Shown here: piece by piece, positions 15,525-25,044 of the stretch | Numbering within the stretch: position 1 is the stretch's first letter | Layout: every line of letters starts with the position of its first letter | Translations under genes and position numbers: made by a program | Origin: Halorussus salilacus | Lineage (GTDB): Archaea; Halobacteriota; Halobacteria; Halobacteriales; Haladaptataceae | DNA length: 64,000 nucleotides | Direction: 5' to 3' | Assembly: GCF_024138125.1 (NCBI RefSeq) | Contig: NZ_CP099993.1 | Location: 1,240,001-1,304,000 of the forward strand | Notes under the pieces: model-generated | What the model was told of the DNA's origin: nothing | Database searches by the model: none | Seen by the model: only the letters and a program-made list of their open reading frames with translations

Positions 15525-18458
15525 TCAGTCGTCTCCCTCGACCTGTCGGGCGTCCGCATGCTCCGAGAGGTTGGTCGGCGGGCGCTTCTCGCCGAGGAAC
15601 TCCTTCTTGCGCGCCTCGTCGTCGAACTCCTCGTCGAGGACGCGGTCTGCGATTCGGTCGACGTCGATGTCGTGGTCCTCCTTCGAGGAGACCTGCACCG
15701 GGCTGGTGCCGTCCTCGCCGAACTCGAACTGGACGATGGTGTCGGAGGTGTCCCGAACCGTGCCGTCGTACTGGGTTTCGAGCTCGGAGAGCGCGTTGAT
15801 GAGACGGCGCTGGAGGTAGCCGGACTTGGAGGTCCGGACCGCGGTGTCGACCAGCCCCTCGCGGCCGCCCATCGCGTGGAAGAAGAACTCACGGGGGTTG
15901 AGCCCGCCCGTGTAGGAGTGTTCCACGAAGCCGTGGGCCTCCGCCGAGAGGTCGTCGGGCTTGTAGTGGCTCAGCGTGCGGTCCTCGTACCCCCGGTTGA
16001 TGCGCTCGCCCCGAACCGCCTGCTGGCCGACACAGCCAGCCATCTGGGTGAGGTTGAGCATCGACCCACGCGCGCCGGACTCGGCCATCACGACCGCGGG
16101 GTTGTCGTCGGCGAAGTGGTCCTCGGCGATGTCGCCCGCGGAGTCCCGGGCCTTGCCGAGCGTCTGCATGATCTTCATCTCCAGAGTCTCGTCGACCGTC
16201 CGGCCGGGCAGGGATTCGAGGTCGCCGTTCTGGTAGGTCTCGATGAGTTCCTCGACGCGGTCGTAGGCGTTGTCGATGGCCTCGTCGATGCGGTTCTGGG
16301 CCTCCGCCGGGATGGACTCGTCGTCGATGCCGATGGAGAACCCGAAGTGCATGATCGAGCGCATCGCCAGCGCCGCGACCTCGTTGATGAAGATGCGGGC
16401 GCGGGTGTTACCGTACACCTTGCAGATGGTGTCGACGATGTCGCCGCCGAACTCCCCGACCTCGTCCTCGGCGATGGTGCCCTCGACGAGCTGGCCGTCC
16501 TCGATGATGACGTCGTCGCCGACGGTGCCCGTGAATTCGAGGTTCATGTTCTCCGGGAGCAGTTCCGAGAAGATGTCTCGGCCGGTCCAGTAGGGCTCGC
16601 TGTCGTCGTCGTCGTGGCCCGACGGTTCCGGAAGCTCGTCGATGCGGGTCGCTCGCAGGAGGTCGAGCGCCTGCGTCTCGTTGAAGTGGGGGTTCTCGTT
16701 GGTGAGCAGGTAGGTGCCCGAGATGTGGTCCTGAATCGCGCCGATGATGTTCTCGCCGAAGCGCGGGCTCAGGATTTGTTCCTGCACGCGCATGAGCACG
16801 CGCGCCTCTGCGCGGGCCTCCTCGTTCTGGAGGGCGTGCATGTTCATCTCGTCGCCGTCGAAGTCGGCGTTGTACGGCGGGCAGACCACGGTGTTCAGCC
16901 GGAAGGTCTTGTACGGCATCACCACGACCTCGTGGGCCATGATGGACATCCGGTGCAGCGACGGCTGGCGGTTGAAGATGACGATGTCGCCGTCGACCAT
17001 GTGGCGGTTGACCTCCCACCCGGCCTCGACCTTGGTCGCGAGTTCCTCGCAGTTCTTCTCGGTCACCTTGAGGCGACGACCGTCGGGACGCTTGACGTAG
17101 TTCGCGCCCGGATGGCCCTCGGGGCCGTTGGCGACGTACCGGCGGGCGTCCTCGACGTTGCGCTCGGTGACGTTCATCGTCTGGGTCATCTCCCGGGCGA
17201 CGCGCTCGGGGACCCCGACCTCGTTGAGCGAGAGAGTCGGGTCGGGCGAGATGACCGTCCGGGCCGAGAAGTTCACGCGCTTGCCAGACAGGCTCCCGCG
17301 GAACCGGCCCTCCTTGCCCTTCAGGCGCTGGCTGAGGGTCTTGAGGGGCCGACCGGAGCGGTGGCGGGCGGGCGGCGTGCCCGATATCTCGTTGTCCATG
17401 AACGTGGTGACGTGGTACTGGAGGAGTTCCCAGAGGTCCTCGATGATGAGCTGGGGCGCTCCGGCCTCGCGATTCTCCATGAACCGCTGATTGATGCGGA
17501 TGATGTCGACCAGCTTGTGAGTGAGGTCGTCCTCCGAGCGCTGGCCGTTGTCGAGCGTGATGGAGGGTCGGGCCGTGACCGGCGGCACCGGCAGGACCGT
17601 CAGGATCATCCACTCGGGCCGGGAGCGCTCGGAGTTGATGCCCAGCGTCTCGATGTCCTCGTCCGGGATGTCCTCGAACCAGTCCCGGATGTCGCTTGGC
17701 ATCAGCTTGTTCATGTCCTCCTCGGTGAGGTCGATGTCGAGCGCCTTTTCGAGGGCCTTCCGGTCGGACTCGCGGGGCCGGAACTCGCCCGACATGATCT
17801 CGTTGATTCGCGAGAGGTCGATGCCGGTCTGGTCGGCGAGCTCCTGGGGCGCGATGGGTTCGCGCTCCTCGTCGTCCTCGTCGTCGCCGGACCTGCCCTG
17901 CATCGCGGCCGCGATCTGCTCGGAGTACTCGCTGGTGAGGACCTGCTGGACCTCGTAGTAGGTGGTGGGCTTCTCGTGGTTGATGTCGTACTGGACCTCG
18001 CCGCAGTAGGGACACCGGTCCTTCTTGCGGGCCTCCCGGATGGCGGCCTTGGTCACGTCGGTGAGGTCGTTACCGAGCTCGCGGGTCCGGTCGAGCTTGG
18101 ACTCGTACTTCTCCTGCTCGTCCTCGGTGAGCAGGAGCCGCGAGCAGTTCCGGCAGGTCCCGCGCAGGAGCCGCCGGATGAGCTTCGTGAACCCGACGTG
18201 GATGACGGGCGCGGCGAGCTCGATGTGGCCGAAGTGGCCGTTGCACGACCCGGAGTGCTTGCCGCAGGTCTTGCACTCCAGCCCGGGGTCGATGACGCCG
18301 AGCCGCGGGTCCATCAGCCCCATGTCGATGGGGAACCCGTCGTCGTCGTAGGTGTCGGCCGTGATTATCTTCGTCGCCGACATCTCGCGGTACTCCTCGG
18401 GGTCCATCAGCCCGAAGCTGAGCTTCCCGATCTCCTTGGGTGTTTGTCCTGTTGACAT
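15525..18458 (-). CDS. rpoA1: DNA-directed RNA polymerase subunit A'
   Basis: 977-residue catalytic subunit. The absolutely conserved NADFDGDEMNMH (about residues 529-540) supplies the three aspartates that bind the catalytic magnesium. The N-terminal zinc site CKTCGKHSGSCNGHFGH (about 62-78) and a second CxxC pair (CRNCSRLL, CPYCGE) form the clamp. RPEWMILTVLPVPPVTARPS is the lid/rudder region. It lies between rpoB1 and rpoA2 in the conserved archaeal order, 1 nt after rpoB1. Confidence 0.98.
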   Translation of the reverse strand: MSTGQTPKEIGKLSFGLMDPEEYREMSATKIITADTYDDDGFPIDMGLMDPRLGVIDPGLECKTCGKHSGSCNGHFGHIELAAPVIHVGFTKLIRRLLRGTCRNCSRLLLTEDEQEKYESKLDRTRELGNDLTDVTKAAIREARKKDRCPYCGEVQYDINHEKPTTYYEVQQVLTSEYSEQIAAAMQGRSGDDEDDEEREPIAPQELADQTGIDLSRINEIMSGEFRPRESDRKALEKALDIDLTEEDMNKLMPSDIRDWFEDIPDEDIETLGINSERSRPEWMILTVLPVPPVTARPSITLDNGQRSEDDLTHKLVDIIRINQRFMENREAGAPQLIIEDLWELLQYHVTTFMDNEISGTPPARHRSGRPLKTLSQRLKGKEGRFRGSLSGKRVNFSARTVISPDPTLSLNEVGVPERVAREMTQTMNVTERNVEDARRYVANGPEGHPGANYVKRPDGRRLKVTEKNCEELATKVEAGWEVNRHMVDGDIVIFNRQPSLHRMSIMAHEVVVMPYKTFRLNTVVCPPYNADFDGDEMNMHALQNEEARAEARVLMRVQEQILSPRFGENIIGAIQDHISGTYLLTNENPHFNETQALDLLRATRIDELPEPSGHDDDDSEPYWTGRDIFSELLPENMNLEFTGTVGDDVIIEDGQLVEGTIAEDEVGEFGGDIVDTICKVYGNTRARIFINEVAALAMRSIMHFGFSIGIDDESIPAEAQNRIDEAIDNAYDRVEELIETYQNGDLESLPGRTVDETLEMKIMQTLGKARDSAGDIAEDHFADDNPAVVMAESGARGSMLNLTQMAGCVGQQAVRGERINRGYEDRTLSHYKPDDLSAEAHGFVEHSYTGGLNPREFFFHAMGGREGLVDTAVRTSKSGYLQRRLINALSELETQYDGTVRDTSDTIVQFEFGEDGTSPVQVSSKEDHDIDVDRIADRVLDEEFDDEARKKEFLGEKRPPTNLSEHADARQVEGDD

Positions 18459-18459
18459 G

Positions 18460-20286
18460 TTAGACTGCGTCCTCCAGTTCGAGTCGCGGAGCGATACCGA
18501 GCGCCTTCATCTCGTCGAGCAGGAGCTTGAACGCGTAGGACATCTCTATCTCGTGGATGTCGGTCTCTTCGTCGCAGTTGGGACAGTAGACGCGGTTCTG
18601 CTCGACGTTCTCGACCGCGCTCATCCCGCAGTTCGCACAGACGTAGATCCACTCGCGGTCCGACTCGTCGAGGAGTCGCTCCTTGAGGGTGAGCGCCGCG
18701 CCGTGCCCGATGAGCACGTCGCGCTCCATCTCGCCCACGCGGAGGCCACCTTCGCGGGCGCGCCCCTCGGTGGGCTGGCGGGTCAGCACCTGCACCGGCC
18801 CGCGAGAACGGGCGTGCAGTTTGTTCGACACCATGTGGTAGAGCTTCTGGTAGAAGATGGTGCCGATGAATATCTCGGCCTCGATCTTCTCGCCGGTGAC
18901 CCCCGAGTACATGATCTCCTTGCCCGAGGACTTGAAGCCCTTCTCTTCGAGCGACGACCGGAGCTCCTCTTCGTCCTCGCCGGTGAACGGCGTGCCGTCG
19001 ACGCGCCGACCTTCGAGGGCTCCGACCTTGCCGCCGATCATCTCCAGTACGTGACCGACCGTCATCCGGGACGGCAGGGCGTGGGGGTTGATGATGAGGT
19101 CGGGCACGACGCCCTCCTCGGTGAACGGCATGTCCTCCTGCGGGGCGATGTGGCCCACGACGCCCTTCTGGCCGTGGCGGCTGGCGAACTTGTCGCCGAG
19201 TTCGGGGATGCGCTCGTCGCGCACCGACACCTTCGAGAGCTTCGAACCGTCCTCGCCCTCCATCAGGGTGACCGTGTCGACGACGCCCGACTCGCCCGAC
19301 CGCATCGTGACCGAGGTCTCTCGCCGCTTCTGCGGCGAGAGACCGCCCATGTCGTCGGGCTCTTCGAGGAACCGGGGCGGGCTCGTCTTGCCGAGCAGGA
19401 CCGAGTTCTCGTCGACCCGCGTCTCGGGGTTGACGAGGCCGTCCTCGTCGAGGTGGGTGTACGCGTCTTCACCGCGCGCGCCGCGCACGTCGTCGCTCGG
19501 AATCTCGAAGCGGTCCTCCTGACCGCCGGGATATCGGCGTTCCTCGCCCTCGTAAGTCCGGAAGAAGTGCGACCGGGCGAGCGCACGGTCGACCGACCCC
19601 TTGTTCATCACGAGCGCGTCCTCGATGTTGAACCCCTCGTAGCTCATCACGGCGACCGTGAAGTTCTGCGCGGCGGGGCGGTCGTCGTAGCCGATCTGCT
19701 CGGTGGTCTGGGTCTTGACCATCGAGAGCTGGGGGTAATGCAGGAGGTGCTGGCGGGTGTCCGGGCGGATGCGGTAGTTCGCCGCCGGGAGCCCCAGCGA
19801 CTGCTTGATCATCCCCGACCCCATCGTAATCCGGGGAGAGGCATTGTGCTCGGGGTACGGAATCATCCCCGCGCCGATGCCGAAGATGAGCTGCGGGTCG
19901 ACTTCGAGGTGGGTGTGGTCCTCGGTGAGGTCGTCCTCGTCGACCGCGACGTAGATGTCCTCTTCCTCCTCGGCGTCGATGAACTCGACCTTGCCGCGCT
20001 CGACGAGGTCCTCGAAGTCGAGGTCGCCGTTCTCGACCGCGCGAATCTCCTCCTCGGTGATGAGCGCCTCGCCGTCCTCGACGACGAGCAGGGGTCGGCG
20101 CGCCCGACCCGCGTCGGCGTTGATGATGACCTCGCGGGTCCGCTCCTTGACCGAGACGTTGACCATCTCGGGCACGTCGCCGCGTCTGCGGGCGTGTCGG
20201 ACCTGTTCTGCGAGCTGTTCGGGGTCGGGGTGAGTCCCGACCAGACTACCGTTCACGTAAACCTTGGCTTCTCGTCCCTGACTCAT
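18460..20286 (-). CDS. rpoB1: DNA-directed RNA polymerase subunit B'
   Basis: 608-residue C-terminal half of the second-largest subunit, split from B'' as in halophiles and methanogens. It shows [23 protein letters not shown] (NTP-entry region, about 226-248), [13 protein letters not shown] (about 361-373), [21 protein letters not shown], and a C-terminal zinc ribbon (CANCG...CPNCDEET). The ATG at 20286 ([13 protein letters not shown]) abuts rpoB2, leaving one base between it and the rpoB2 stop codon. Confidence 0.97.
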   Translation of the reverse strand: MSQGREAKVYVNGSLVGTHPDPEQLAEQVRHARRRGDVPEMVNVSVKERTREVIINADAGRARRPLLVVEDGEALITEEEIRAVENGDLDFEDLVERGKVEFIDAEEEEDIYVAVDEDDLTEDHTHLEVDPQLIFGIGAGMIPYPEHNASPRITMGSGMIKQSLGLPAANYRIRPDTRQHLLHYPQLSMVKTQTTEQIGYDDRPAAQNFTVAVMSYEGFNIEDALVMNKGSVDRALARSHFFRTYEGEERRYPGGQEDRFEIPSDDVRGARGEDAYTHLDEDGLVNPETRVDENSVLLGKTSPPRFLEEPDDMGGLSPQKRRETSVTMRSGESGVVDTVTLMEGEDGSKLSKVSVRDERIPELGDKFASRHGQKGVVGHIAPQEDMPFTEEGVVPDLIINPHALPSRMTVGHVLEMIGGKVGALEGRRVDGTPFTGEDEEELRSSLEEKGFKSSGKEIMYSGVTGEKIEAEIFIGTIFYQKLYHMVSNKLHARSRGPVQVLTRQPTEGRAREGGLRVGEMERDVLIGHGAALTLKERLLDESDREWIYVCANCGMSAVENVEQNRVYCPNCDEETDIHEIEMSYAFKLLLDEMKALGIAPRLELEDAV

Positions 20287-20287
20287 G

Positions 20288-21853
20288 TTAGTCGTCTGCG
20301 GATGCAGTGGAATCGACGCCCTCGATGCCGGGGATGCCCTCGACACCCATCGACGCCAGTTCTCGTTTCAGGCCCTGTTCGTCCTCGACGTTCTGGGACA
20401 GCTCCATCGCCTGCGCGAAGTTCTTCACCAGCCCACAGTTGGGCCCCTCCGGCGTCTCGGAGGGACAGATGCGACCCCACTGGGTCGCGTGGAGGTCCCG
20501 CGCCTCGAAGTGGGGCTGGGACCGCGAGAGCGGCGAGCGCAGGCGGCGGAGGTGCGAGAGCACGCCCATGAAGTCGGTGCGGTCGACGAGCTGTGAGACC
20601 CCCGACCGGCCGCCGACCCAGTTGCCCGTCGCGATGGGGTGTTCGAGCCGTTCGGTCAGCACGTCCGACCGGACCACGGTGTTGACCGACAGCTGACGGT
20701 TGCGCATGTTGGCGCGTTCGAGCTGGTACTTCACGTCCCGGGCCAGCTTGTTGAGCGCGGTCCGGAACAGGTCCTTCATCAGGTCGCCGCTGACCTTCAG
20801 GCGCTTGTTGGCGTAGTGGTCCTTGTCGTCGGGCTCGCGGCGTTCGAGCGCGAGCTCGAAGCACGCCTCGGCCATCCGACAGAGGTAGTACGCCTTGTTG
20901 ATGCGGACGTCCTCCTCCTCGACGCCCTCCTCGTGGAGATGGGGCAGGAGGTAGCGGTCGATGACGTAGTTGGCGCGCTTGAGCTGGTAGTTCTTGCCCT
21001 GCCCGGAGGCGACGCGCTTGCCGAGGGTCTCGATGGCCTCCTCCTCGGTCTGGACGTCGGCGGCCTCCAGATTTTCGAGCATGAACTTCACGATTTCGGG
21101 GTCGTCCGACACCCGGTGGACGATCTCCTCGTCGGACTCCAGCCCGAGCGCCCGGACCAGCGTCACGAAATTGACGCTCCCCGAGACCGAGGGGAACGAC
21201 ACTTCGAGCAGGCCGTCGCGGGTGCGCTCCACGAGGACGAGGGCGCGGTAGCCCCGGCGCTGAGAGAAGGTCTTGGCGACCTGAATCTCGTCGCCGTACT
21301 TGGTGTCGTACTCCGCGAGGATTTTGTTCGGCGCGAGGTCCTCGCTCGTCATCAGCACCCGCTCGGAGCCGTTGACGATGAAGTAGCCGCCGGGGTCGGC
21401 GGGGTCCTCGCCGATGTCGACGAGTTCCTCGTCGGAGAACCCGGCGATGTTGCACTTCTCGGAGCCGACCATGATGGGCATCCGGCCCACCTTGGTCTCG
21501 GTGGCGTCGACCACGCGCTCGTCTTCGCCCTCGCCCTTCACGATGGACATCTCCATGAACACGGGCGCGGAGTAGGTGATGTTACGGAGGCGGGCCTCCT
21601 GAGGGTAGAGGAGCTCCTCGCTCCCGTCGGCCTCCCGCACGCGCGGGGTCACGACTCGTACGTCGCCTAACTCGACGTGGACCGGCTCCTCGTCCTCCTT
21701 GTCGCCGATGTCGGTGTCGATGGTCCCCTTCTCGTCGACCACCTGTTGCATCCCTCGACCGAGGAACGCGTTGAACGAGCGGTAGTGGTGTTCTGCGAGC
21801 CGTTCCTTCGAGAAGTACTCCTTCGATATCGCGCGTCTGTCTTGCCTGTTCAT
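20288..21853 (-). CDS. rpoB2: DNA-directed RNA polymerase subunit B''
   Basis: 521-residue N-terminal half of the second-largest subunit. It contains the wall/fork region ([20 protein letters not shown], about 284-303) and the near-C-terminal [20 protein letters not shown] followed by [20 protein letters not shown] (about 468-487), a universal RNAP motif. Its ATG overlaps the last base of rpoH. Normal length for a split B''. Confidence 0.97.
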   Translation of the reverse strand: MNRQDRRAISKEYFSKERLAEHHYRSFNAFLGRGMQQVVDEKGTIDTDIGDKEDEEPVHVELGDVRVVTPRVREADGSEELLYPQEARLRNITYSAPVFMEMSIVKGEGEDERVVDATETKVGRMPIMVGSEKCNIAGFSDEELVDIGEDPADPGGYFIVNGSERVLMTSEDLAPNKILAEYDTKYGDEIQVAKTFSQRRGYRALVLVERTRDGLLEVSFPSVSGSVNFVTLVRALGLESDEEIVHRVSDDPEIVKFMLENLEAADVQTEEEAIETLGKRVASGQGKNYQLKRANYVIDRYLLPHLHEEGVEEEDVRINKAYYLCRMAEACFELALERREPDDKDHYANKRLKVSGDLMKDLFRTALNKLARDVKYQLERANMRNRQLSVNTVVRSDVLTERLEHPIATGNWVGGRSGVSQLVDRTDFMGVLSHLRRLRSPLSRSQPHFEARDLHATQWGRICPSETPEGPNCGLVKNFAQAMELSQNVEDEQGLKRELASMGVEGIPGIEGVDSTASADD

Positions 21854-22080
21854 TATTCTACCACGAGTCGGTACACGGTCGCGGTGTCTGTCGTTCGGGA
21901 GTCGCGCACGATCTTGATCACGTCGCCGACCTCGGCGTCGTCGGGCAACGCCGGGTCGGTCCGTTTGATCTTCGGCAGGTCGGTTGGTTTGATGTCGTAC
22001 TCCTCCATCACGCCGTCTAACTCCTCGTCGTCGACGACGCTGTGGTCCGGCACCAGTTTGTGTTGGCTTACGTCTACCAT
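21853..22080 (-). CDS. rpoH: DNA-directed RNA polymerase subunit H
   Basis: 75-residue archaeal/eukaryotic-specific subunit H (Rpb5 C-terminal domain). Conserved elements are [22 protein letters not shown] and [12 protein letters not shown]...YRLVV. It promotes open-complex formation in archaeal polymerases (family knowledge). It heads the polymerase operon; the upstream region 22081-22170 should hold the main promoter for all the subunits. Confidence 0.96.
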   Translation of the reverse strand: MVDVSQHKLVPDHSVVDDEELDGVMEEYDIKPTDLPKIKRTDPALPDDAEVGDVIKIVRDSRTTDTATVYRLVVE

Positions 22081-22395
22081 GTGTGGCGGTGGATTCTCTG
22101 CGCAGAGGGAGAAATTGCTATCACGAGATACTACAGGGCATTACTCGCCCGATTCATTTAACACTTGCTAAGTAGGGCGCGCACCACGAGCTATCCGACC
22201 CCGCCCCCGTCGGCGGGTTCCGACGACGCCGGAGTGCCTAGTGGTGACAAGGACTGTACCGAAGTATAAATCGTTTGGGGCGGTGACGCGCCCGGGAGGC
22301 TCGAACCGGGGGTCGCCATCGGGACTCACCGACACGCCGACCTCGTTTGAGAAGCCTTAAGTCCAACCGGGGACAACCGGAGAATGCGTTCGAAA
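22081..22395. other. Intergenic region between rpoH and tRNA-Asp
   Basis: 315 bp with regulatory signals only. The minus-strand TTAAATGAATC around 22155-22163 fits the rpoH operon promoter. CCTTAAGTCC near 22355-22364 is the probable promoter of the first tRNA-Asp. AAGTATAAATCG near 22263-22273 is a good plus-strand TATA box with no convincing product: only a 25-codon GTG frame (22283-22360) follows. Confidence 0.55.
22150..22166 (-). promoter_or_regulatory. Candidate promoter of the polymerase operon
   Basis: On the minus strand AGTGTTAAATGAATC carries a TATA-like TTAAAT about 75 nt ahead of the rpoH ATG, implying an untranslated leader of roughly 50 nt, which is plausible for a major operon. 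It is the best AT-rich element in the upstream region. Confidence 0.35.
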
Positions 22396-22468
22396 GCCCG
22401 GGTGGTGTAGTGGCCCATCATACAACCCTGTCACGGTTGTGACGCGGGTTCAAATCCCGCCTCGGGCG
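22396..22468 (+). tRNA. tRNA-Asp (GTC), copy 1
   Basis: 73-nt cloverleaf. The acceptor stem is GCCCGGG/CTCGGGC with discriminator G; the anticodon stem CAACC/GGTTG closes a loop CTGTCAC with anticodon GTC (Asp). The T arm is GCGGGTTCAAATCCCGC. CCA is not encoded and there is no intron. Identical to the copy at 23178. Confidence 0.97.
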
Positions 22469-22635
22469 CTTTCTCTCGACGTTCGTTCAACAGAGGTCCG
22501 TCTCTGCGACGGTCGGTGTTCCGCAATCTGATTCCCGGATTCGTCTCCCATTACGACCGGACCACACGCATCGACTACAATCCAAAAATAGTCGATATAG
22601 GATAACTATATAAAGGGTAGCGAGTGAGAGAAAGT

Positions 22636-23064
22636 ATGGGAGGAACCGCGTCGTTCAATTCGAAGGACAAGGGTGATGAAACGGAAGCGACAGTCATTCA
22701 GAGGCTGATATCGAACGGCTATAGCGTCTCGATTCCGTTCGGAGATAACGACAAATACGACCTAATCGTGGACGACGGAAACCGACTCTATCGCGTTCAG
22801 TGCAAGACAGCGTGGGCCAACAAGGAAGAAACGATGCGGTTCAATACTCACTCCCAGACGACCAAAGACGGGGAGTATCACGAGAAGACGTATCACGGCG
22901 AGATAGACGCCTTCCTCGTACGCTACCCCGAAGACGGAACTATCTACTGGGTCGATGTAGAAGACGCCACCGAGCAGAAGATGGAGCTTCGATTCGATGC
23001 CGAGATAGCGCATCCGTCTATCAATTGGGCCGAGGAGTACAAGTTCGACGGGACGATTCCGTAA
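22636..23064 (+). CDS. PD-(D/E)XK endonuclease (PDDEXK_5 / group I intron-type)
   Basis: 142-residue nuclease-like protein. An early glutamate (DKGDETEATVIQRL), DKYDLIVDDGNRLYRVQCKTAW (about residues 38-59; catalytic D...QxK) and a following beta-alpha region fit the Holliday-junction-resolvase-like fold, close to the PDDEXK_5 family that includes proteins linked to group I introns. It lies between two identical tRNA-Asp genes. ATG at 22636; a GTG at 22624 would add four residues. Codon use is less GC-rich than its neighbours, suggesting transfer. Its target is unknown; the flanking tRNA genes are the obvious candidate. Confidence 0.85.
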   Translation: MGGTASFNSKDKGDETEATVIQRLISNGYSVSIPFGDNDKYDLIVDDGNRLYRVQCKTAWANKEETMRFNTHSQTTKDGEYHEKTYHGEIDAFLVRYPEDGTIYWVDVEDATEQKMELRFDAEIAHPSINWAEEYKFDGTIP

Positions 23065-23177
23065 GAGACGGACGAGTTCTACGGCACCTACCGTGGCCAT
23101 AGATAACATGGGACGGTGTCGGCCGAAATCGGCATACCTTAATACGGCCCGCCGAAATGAACGAGTGCACTCGGAAA

Positions 23178-23250
23178 GCCCGGGTGGTGTAGTGGCCCAT
23201 CATACAACCCTGTCACGGTTGTGACGCGGGTTCAAATCCCGCCTCGGGCG
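23178..23250 (+). tRNA. tRNA-Asp (GTC), copy 2
   Basis: 73-nt sequence identical in every base to the tRNA-Asp at 22396, with the same GAAAG and CTTTC flanks. The upstream sequence differs but keeps an ACCTTAATACGG promoter-like element about 40 nt before the mature 5' end, so both copies are probably expressed. Confidence 0.97.
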
Positions 23251-23340
23251 CTTTCCTGCTGACACCGAACTCCGAGACCCTTCTCACGCCCCGAGACGCG
23301 ATTGGACACGGTTTTGTGTTGCCGCCGCCGACCCGTGGAC

Positions 23341-23862
23341 ATGGTCAGACGGCGGCTCGGGACGAGCCTCTACGCGAGCGTCCTGTTCACGGTGCTCGGC
23401 CTGGTCGCGTGGCTCACCGGCCAGCCGTTCATCTTCCCGAGTCTCGGTCCCTCGGCGTTCATCCTCGCGTTCGACCGGCGCGGCGAGCGGATCACGACCT
23501 ACCGGATCGTCGGCAGTCACTTCATCGGGGCGGTGGCCGGACTGCTCGCGTACGCGCTCGTCGCCGACGGCGTCTCGCTCACCAGCACGCCCGCCGGGCT
23601 GTCGCCCGACGGGCTTCGGCTCGCCGCGAGCGGCGTCGTCTCCATCGCGGTCACCAGTTGGGGGATGATCGCGACCGACACGAACCACGCTCCGGCCTGC
23701 GCGACCACGCTCATCGTCTCGCTCGGACTGCTCTCGACCCCGCGACAGGCCGCGACCATCGTGGTGAGCGTCGTGATTCTGGTCGAGGCCCACTGGGCAT
23801 TCCTGTTCGCCTTCGAGCGACTGAAGTCCCGGTTGGAGACCGAGCCGGGGACCGCGGCGTAG
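23341..23862 (+). CDS. HPP family membrane protein
   Basis: 173-residue protein with about four membrane helices. FPSLGPSAFILAF (about residues 30-42) is the HPP-family signature region, and TNHAPACATTLIVSLGLL (about 117-134) is also conserved. Some HPP proteins transport nitrite into chloroplasts, but the archaeal members are uncharacterised, so the substrate is open. The ATG at 23341 fits; the longer frame upstream has no signal. It stands alone, followed by a short membrane protein. Confidence 0.85.
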   Translation: MVRRRLGTSLYASVLFTVLGLVAWLTGQPFIFPSLGPSAFILAFDRRGERITTYRIVGSHFIGAVAGLLAYALVADGVSLTSTPAGLSPDGLRLAASGVVSIAVTSWGMIATDTNHAPACATTLIVSLGLLSTPRQAATIVVSVVILVEAHWAFLFAFERLKSRLETEPGTAA

Positions 23863-23973
23863 GCCGGGAGGTCGGTCCGACCCCCGAGTCGCGCGTTCGA
23901 CGCGAGGCCTGCCCGAGGCGGGAAGCTCGAAGTCTGCCCGAAGGGGTAACTGGGTGGCCGACGTGGCTCGCGT

Positions 23974-24186
23974 ATGACCGCGAGTAAGGCGGGGCTCGAA
24001 ACCGACGCGACCGAGAACGATTCGTTCCCGAGACAAGAGCTGATTTCGGCGTTGATGGTGGTGGGGTTCGTCCTGCTGTTTTTCCCCGAACCCGTGACCT
24101 CCGTGCTGGGGGTCGTCCTCGTCACCCTCGGCGGCGGGCTGTGGGTCCGCGACCTCCTTCGGCAGCCCGGACAGTCCATTCAGTAG
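23974..24186 (+). CDS. Small membrane protein
   Basis: 70 residues, with two adjacent hydrophobic segments (ELISALMVVGFVLLFF and VTSVLGVVLVTLGGGLWV, about residues 22-57) separated by PEP, and a basic/amide-rich tail. I do not recognise the family. Convergent with the crcB pair, 21 nt from its end. Confidence 0.65.
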   Translation: MTASKAGLETDATENDSFPRQELISALMVVGFVLLFFPEPVTSVLGVVLVTLGGGLWVRDLLRQPGQSIQ

Positions 24187-24207
24187 GCGGGACCGCCGCC
24201 GGTCGCC

Positions 24208-24555
24208 TCACGCGAGCGCGGTCGCCAGCCACCCGCCGACGCCGACCGCGGCCAGCGCCCCGACCAGATTCGCGGCCGCGTTCCGGACCGCGGCCCGGCG
24301 CTCGCCGTCGTCGTAGAGCGTCACGGTCTCGACCGCGAAGCTCGAAAACGTCGTGAACGCGCCGCAGAATCCGATTCCGAAGACGGTCGAGAGGGCCGCA
24401 CCCTCGGCCGCGACCGCGGTCAGCGCGCCGAGCGCGAAGCTCCCGAGGACGTTCACCGCGAGCGTGTCCCGCGTCCGGCCGGGAAGCCACGCTCCGACCG
24501 CGTACCGGGCGAGCGCGCCGAGGACGCCCCCCGCGCCGACCAGCAGGAGGTTCAT
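24208..24555 (-). CDS. crcB: Fluoride exporter CrcB/Fluc, second subunit
   Basis: 115-residue four-helix membrane protein. VGAGGVLGALARYAVG (about 6-21), the NVLGSFALG motif (about 35-43; the Asn and Phe line the pore in Fluc channels) and GFCGAFTTFSSFAVET (about 62-77) match the family. Fluc channels are dimers that expel toxic fluoride. It overlaps the other crcB gene by 4 bp, indicating the obligate paired-gene form that builds a heterodimer. Confidence 0.94.
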   Translation of the reverse strand: MNLLLVGAGGVLGALARYAVGAWLPGRTRDTLAVNVLGSFALGALTAVAAEGAALSTVFGIGFCGAFTTFSSFAVETVTLYDDGERRAAVRNAAANLVGALAAVGVGGWLATALA

Positions 24556-24959
24556 CCGGCCACCTCCTCGCTCGCGGTCCGGACGACGGCCCTACCGGCC
24601 AGTACCGCCGCGAACCCGAGCGCGTAGTTCGCGCCGACGTTCGCCACCGCCAGTCCGGGCGACAGCGCGGCGGTCTCGACCGCGAAGGCGCTGTAGGTCG
24701 TGAACGACGAGAGGAAGCCCGTCCCGAGCAACAGGCGCATCCGGGGGCCGAGCCGCCCGACCAGTCGGGCCTCGTAGAACAGGACGCCGAGCGCGAAGCT
24801 CCCGGCGACGTTGACCGCCAGCGTCCCCCACGGGAAGCCGCCGGGGAGCGCGACCGAGACGGCGTACCGGAGGGCGGCCCCGGCGAAGCCGCCGACCGCG
24901 ACCAGCGCCAGCGGTCGGAGTCGCTCGGCGAGCGATTCGGTGGCGTCCGACCCGGACAT
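24552..24959 (-). CDS. crcB: Fluoride exporter CrcB/Fluc, first subunit
   Basis: 135-residue homologue of the next gene. It has VGGFAGAALRYAVS, NVAGSFALG (about residues 50-58) and GFLSSFTTYSAFAVET (about 80-95), with a longer, charged N-terminus. The two copies keep the aligned pore asparagine and phenylalanines. They probably assemble in antiparallel orientation (family knowledge). No riboswitch-like leader is evident ahead of the ATG at 24959. Confidence 0.94.
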   Translation of the reverse strand: MSGSDATESLAERLRPLALVAVGGFAGAALRYAVSVALPGGFPWGTLAVNVAGSFALGVLFYEARLVGRLGPRMRLLLGTGFLSSFTTYSAFAVETAALSPGLAVANVGANYALGFAAVLAGRAVVRTASEEVAG

Positions 24960-25009
24960 TCGGTTCTCGGGCGTGAGGAACCGCGGGCGGGAGATACCGC
25001 TTTCGAAGT

Positions 25010-25043
25010 GGCCGCGCGAGCCTCGTTCGAGGCTCGCGCGGCC
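25010..25043 (-). terminator. 16-bp hairpin after the HerA-like gene
   Basis: GGCCGCGCGAGCCTCG (25010-25025) and its exact complement (25028-25043) with a two-base TT loop, one base from the stop codon of the gene ending at 25045. Confidence 0.65.
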
Positions 25044-25044
25044 A

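Larger units (their letters stand above)
22392..23255. mobile_element. Cassette bounded by duplicated tRNA-Asp genes
   Basis: Two identical 82-bp direct repeats (22392-22473 and 23174-23255) each contain a whole tRNA-Asp plus matching GAAAG/CTTTC flanks. They enclose a PD-(D/E)XK endonuclease gene whose composition is more AT-rich than the surroundings. Each tRNA copy has its own CCTTAA promoter-like element about 40 nt upstream. The layout suggests an integrated nuclease cassette that duplicated its tRNA target; no integrase is present. Confidence 0.55.

Noticed and set aside
15558-18455. A 965-codon plus-strand frame opposite rpoA1, and similar long frames opposite tuf (542-2464) and fusA (4677-6659)
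   Set aside because: High GC and biased codon use open antisense frames; their products are low-complexity Val/Leu/Asp/Arg mixtures with no start signal, and they mirror well-identified genes.
22290-22320. tRNA fragment-like segment (GGTTCGAGCC on the minus strand)
   Set aside because: The stem does not close properly and no anticodon or acceptor arms are found.
24208-24959. Fluoride riboswitch ahead of the crcB pair
   Set aside because: The region before 24959 is short and shows no GGNGAU-type core or suitable structure.
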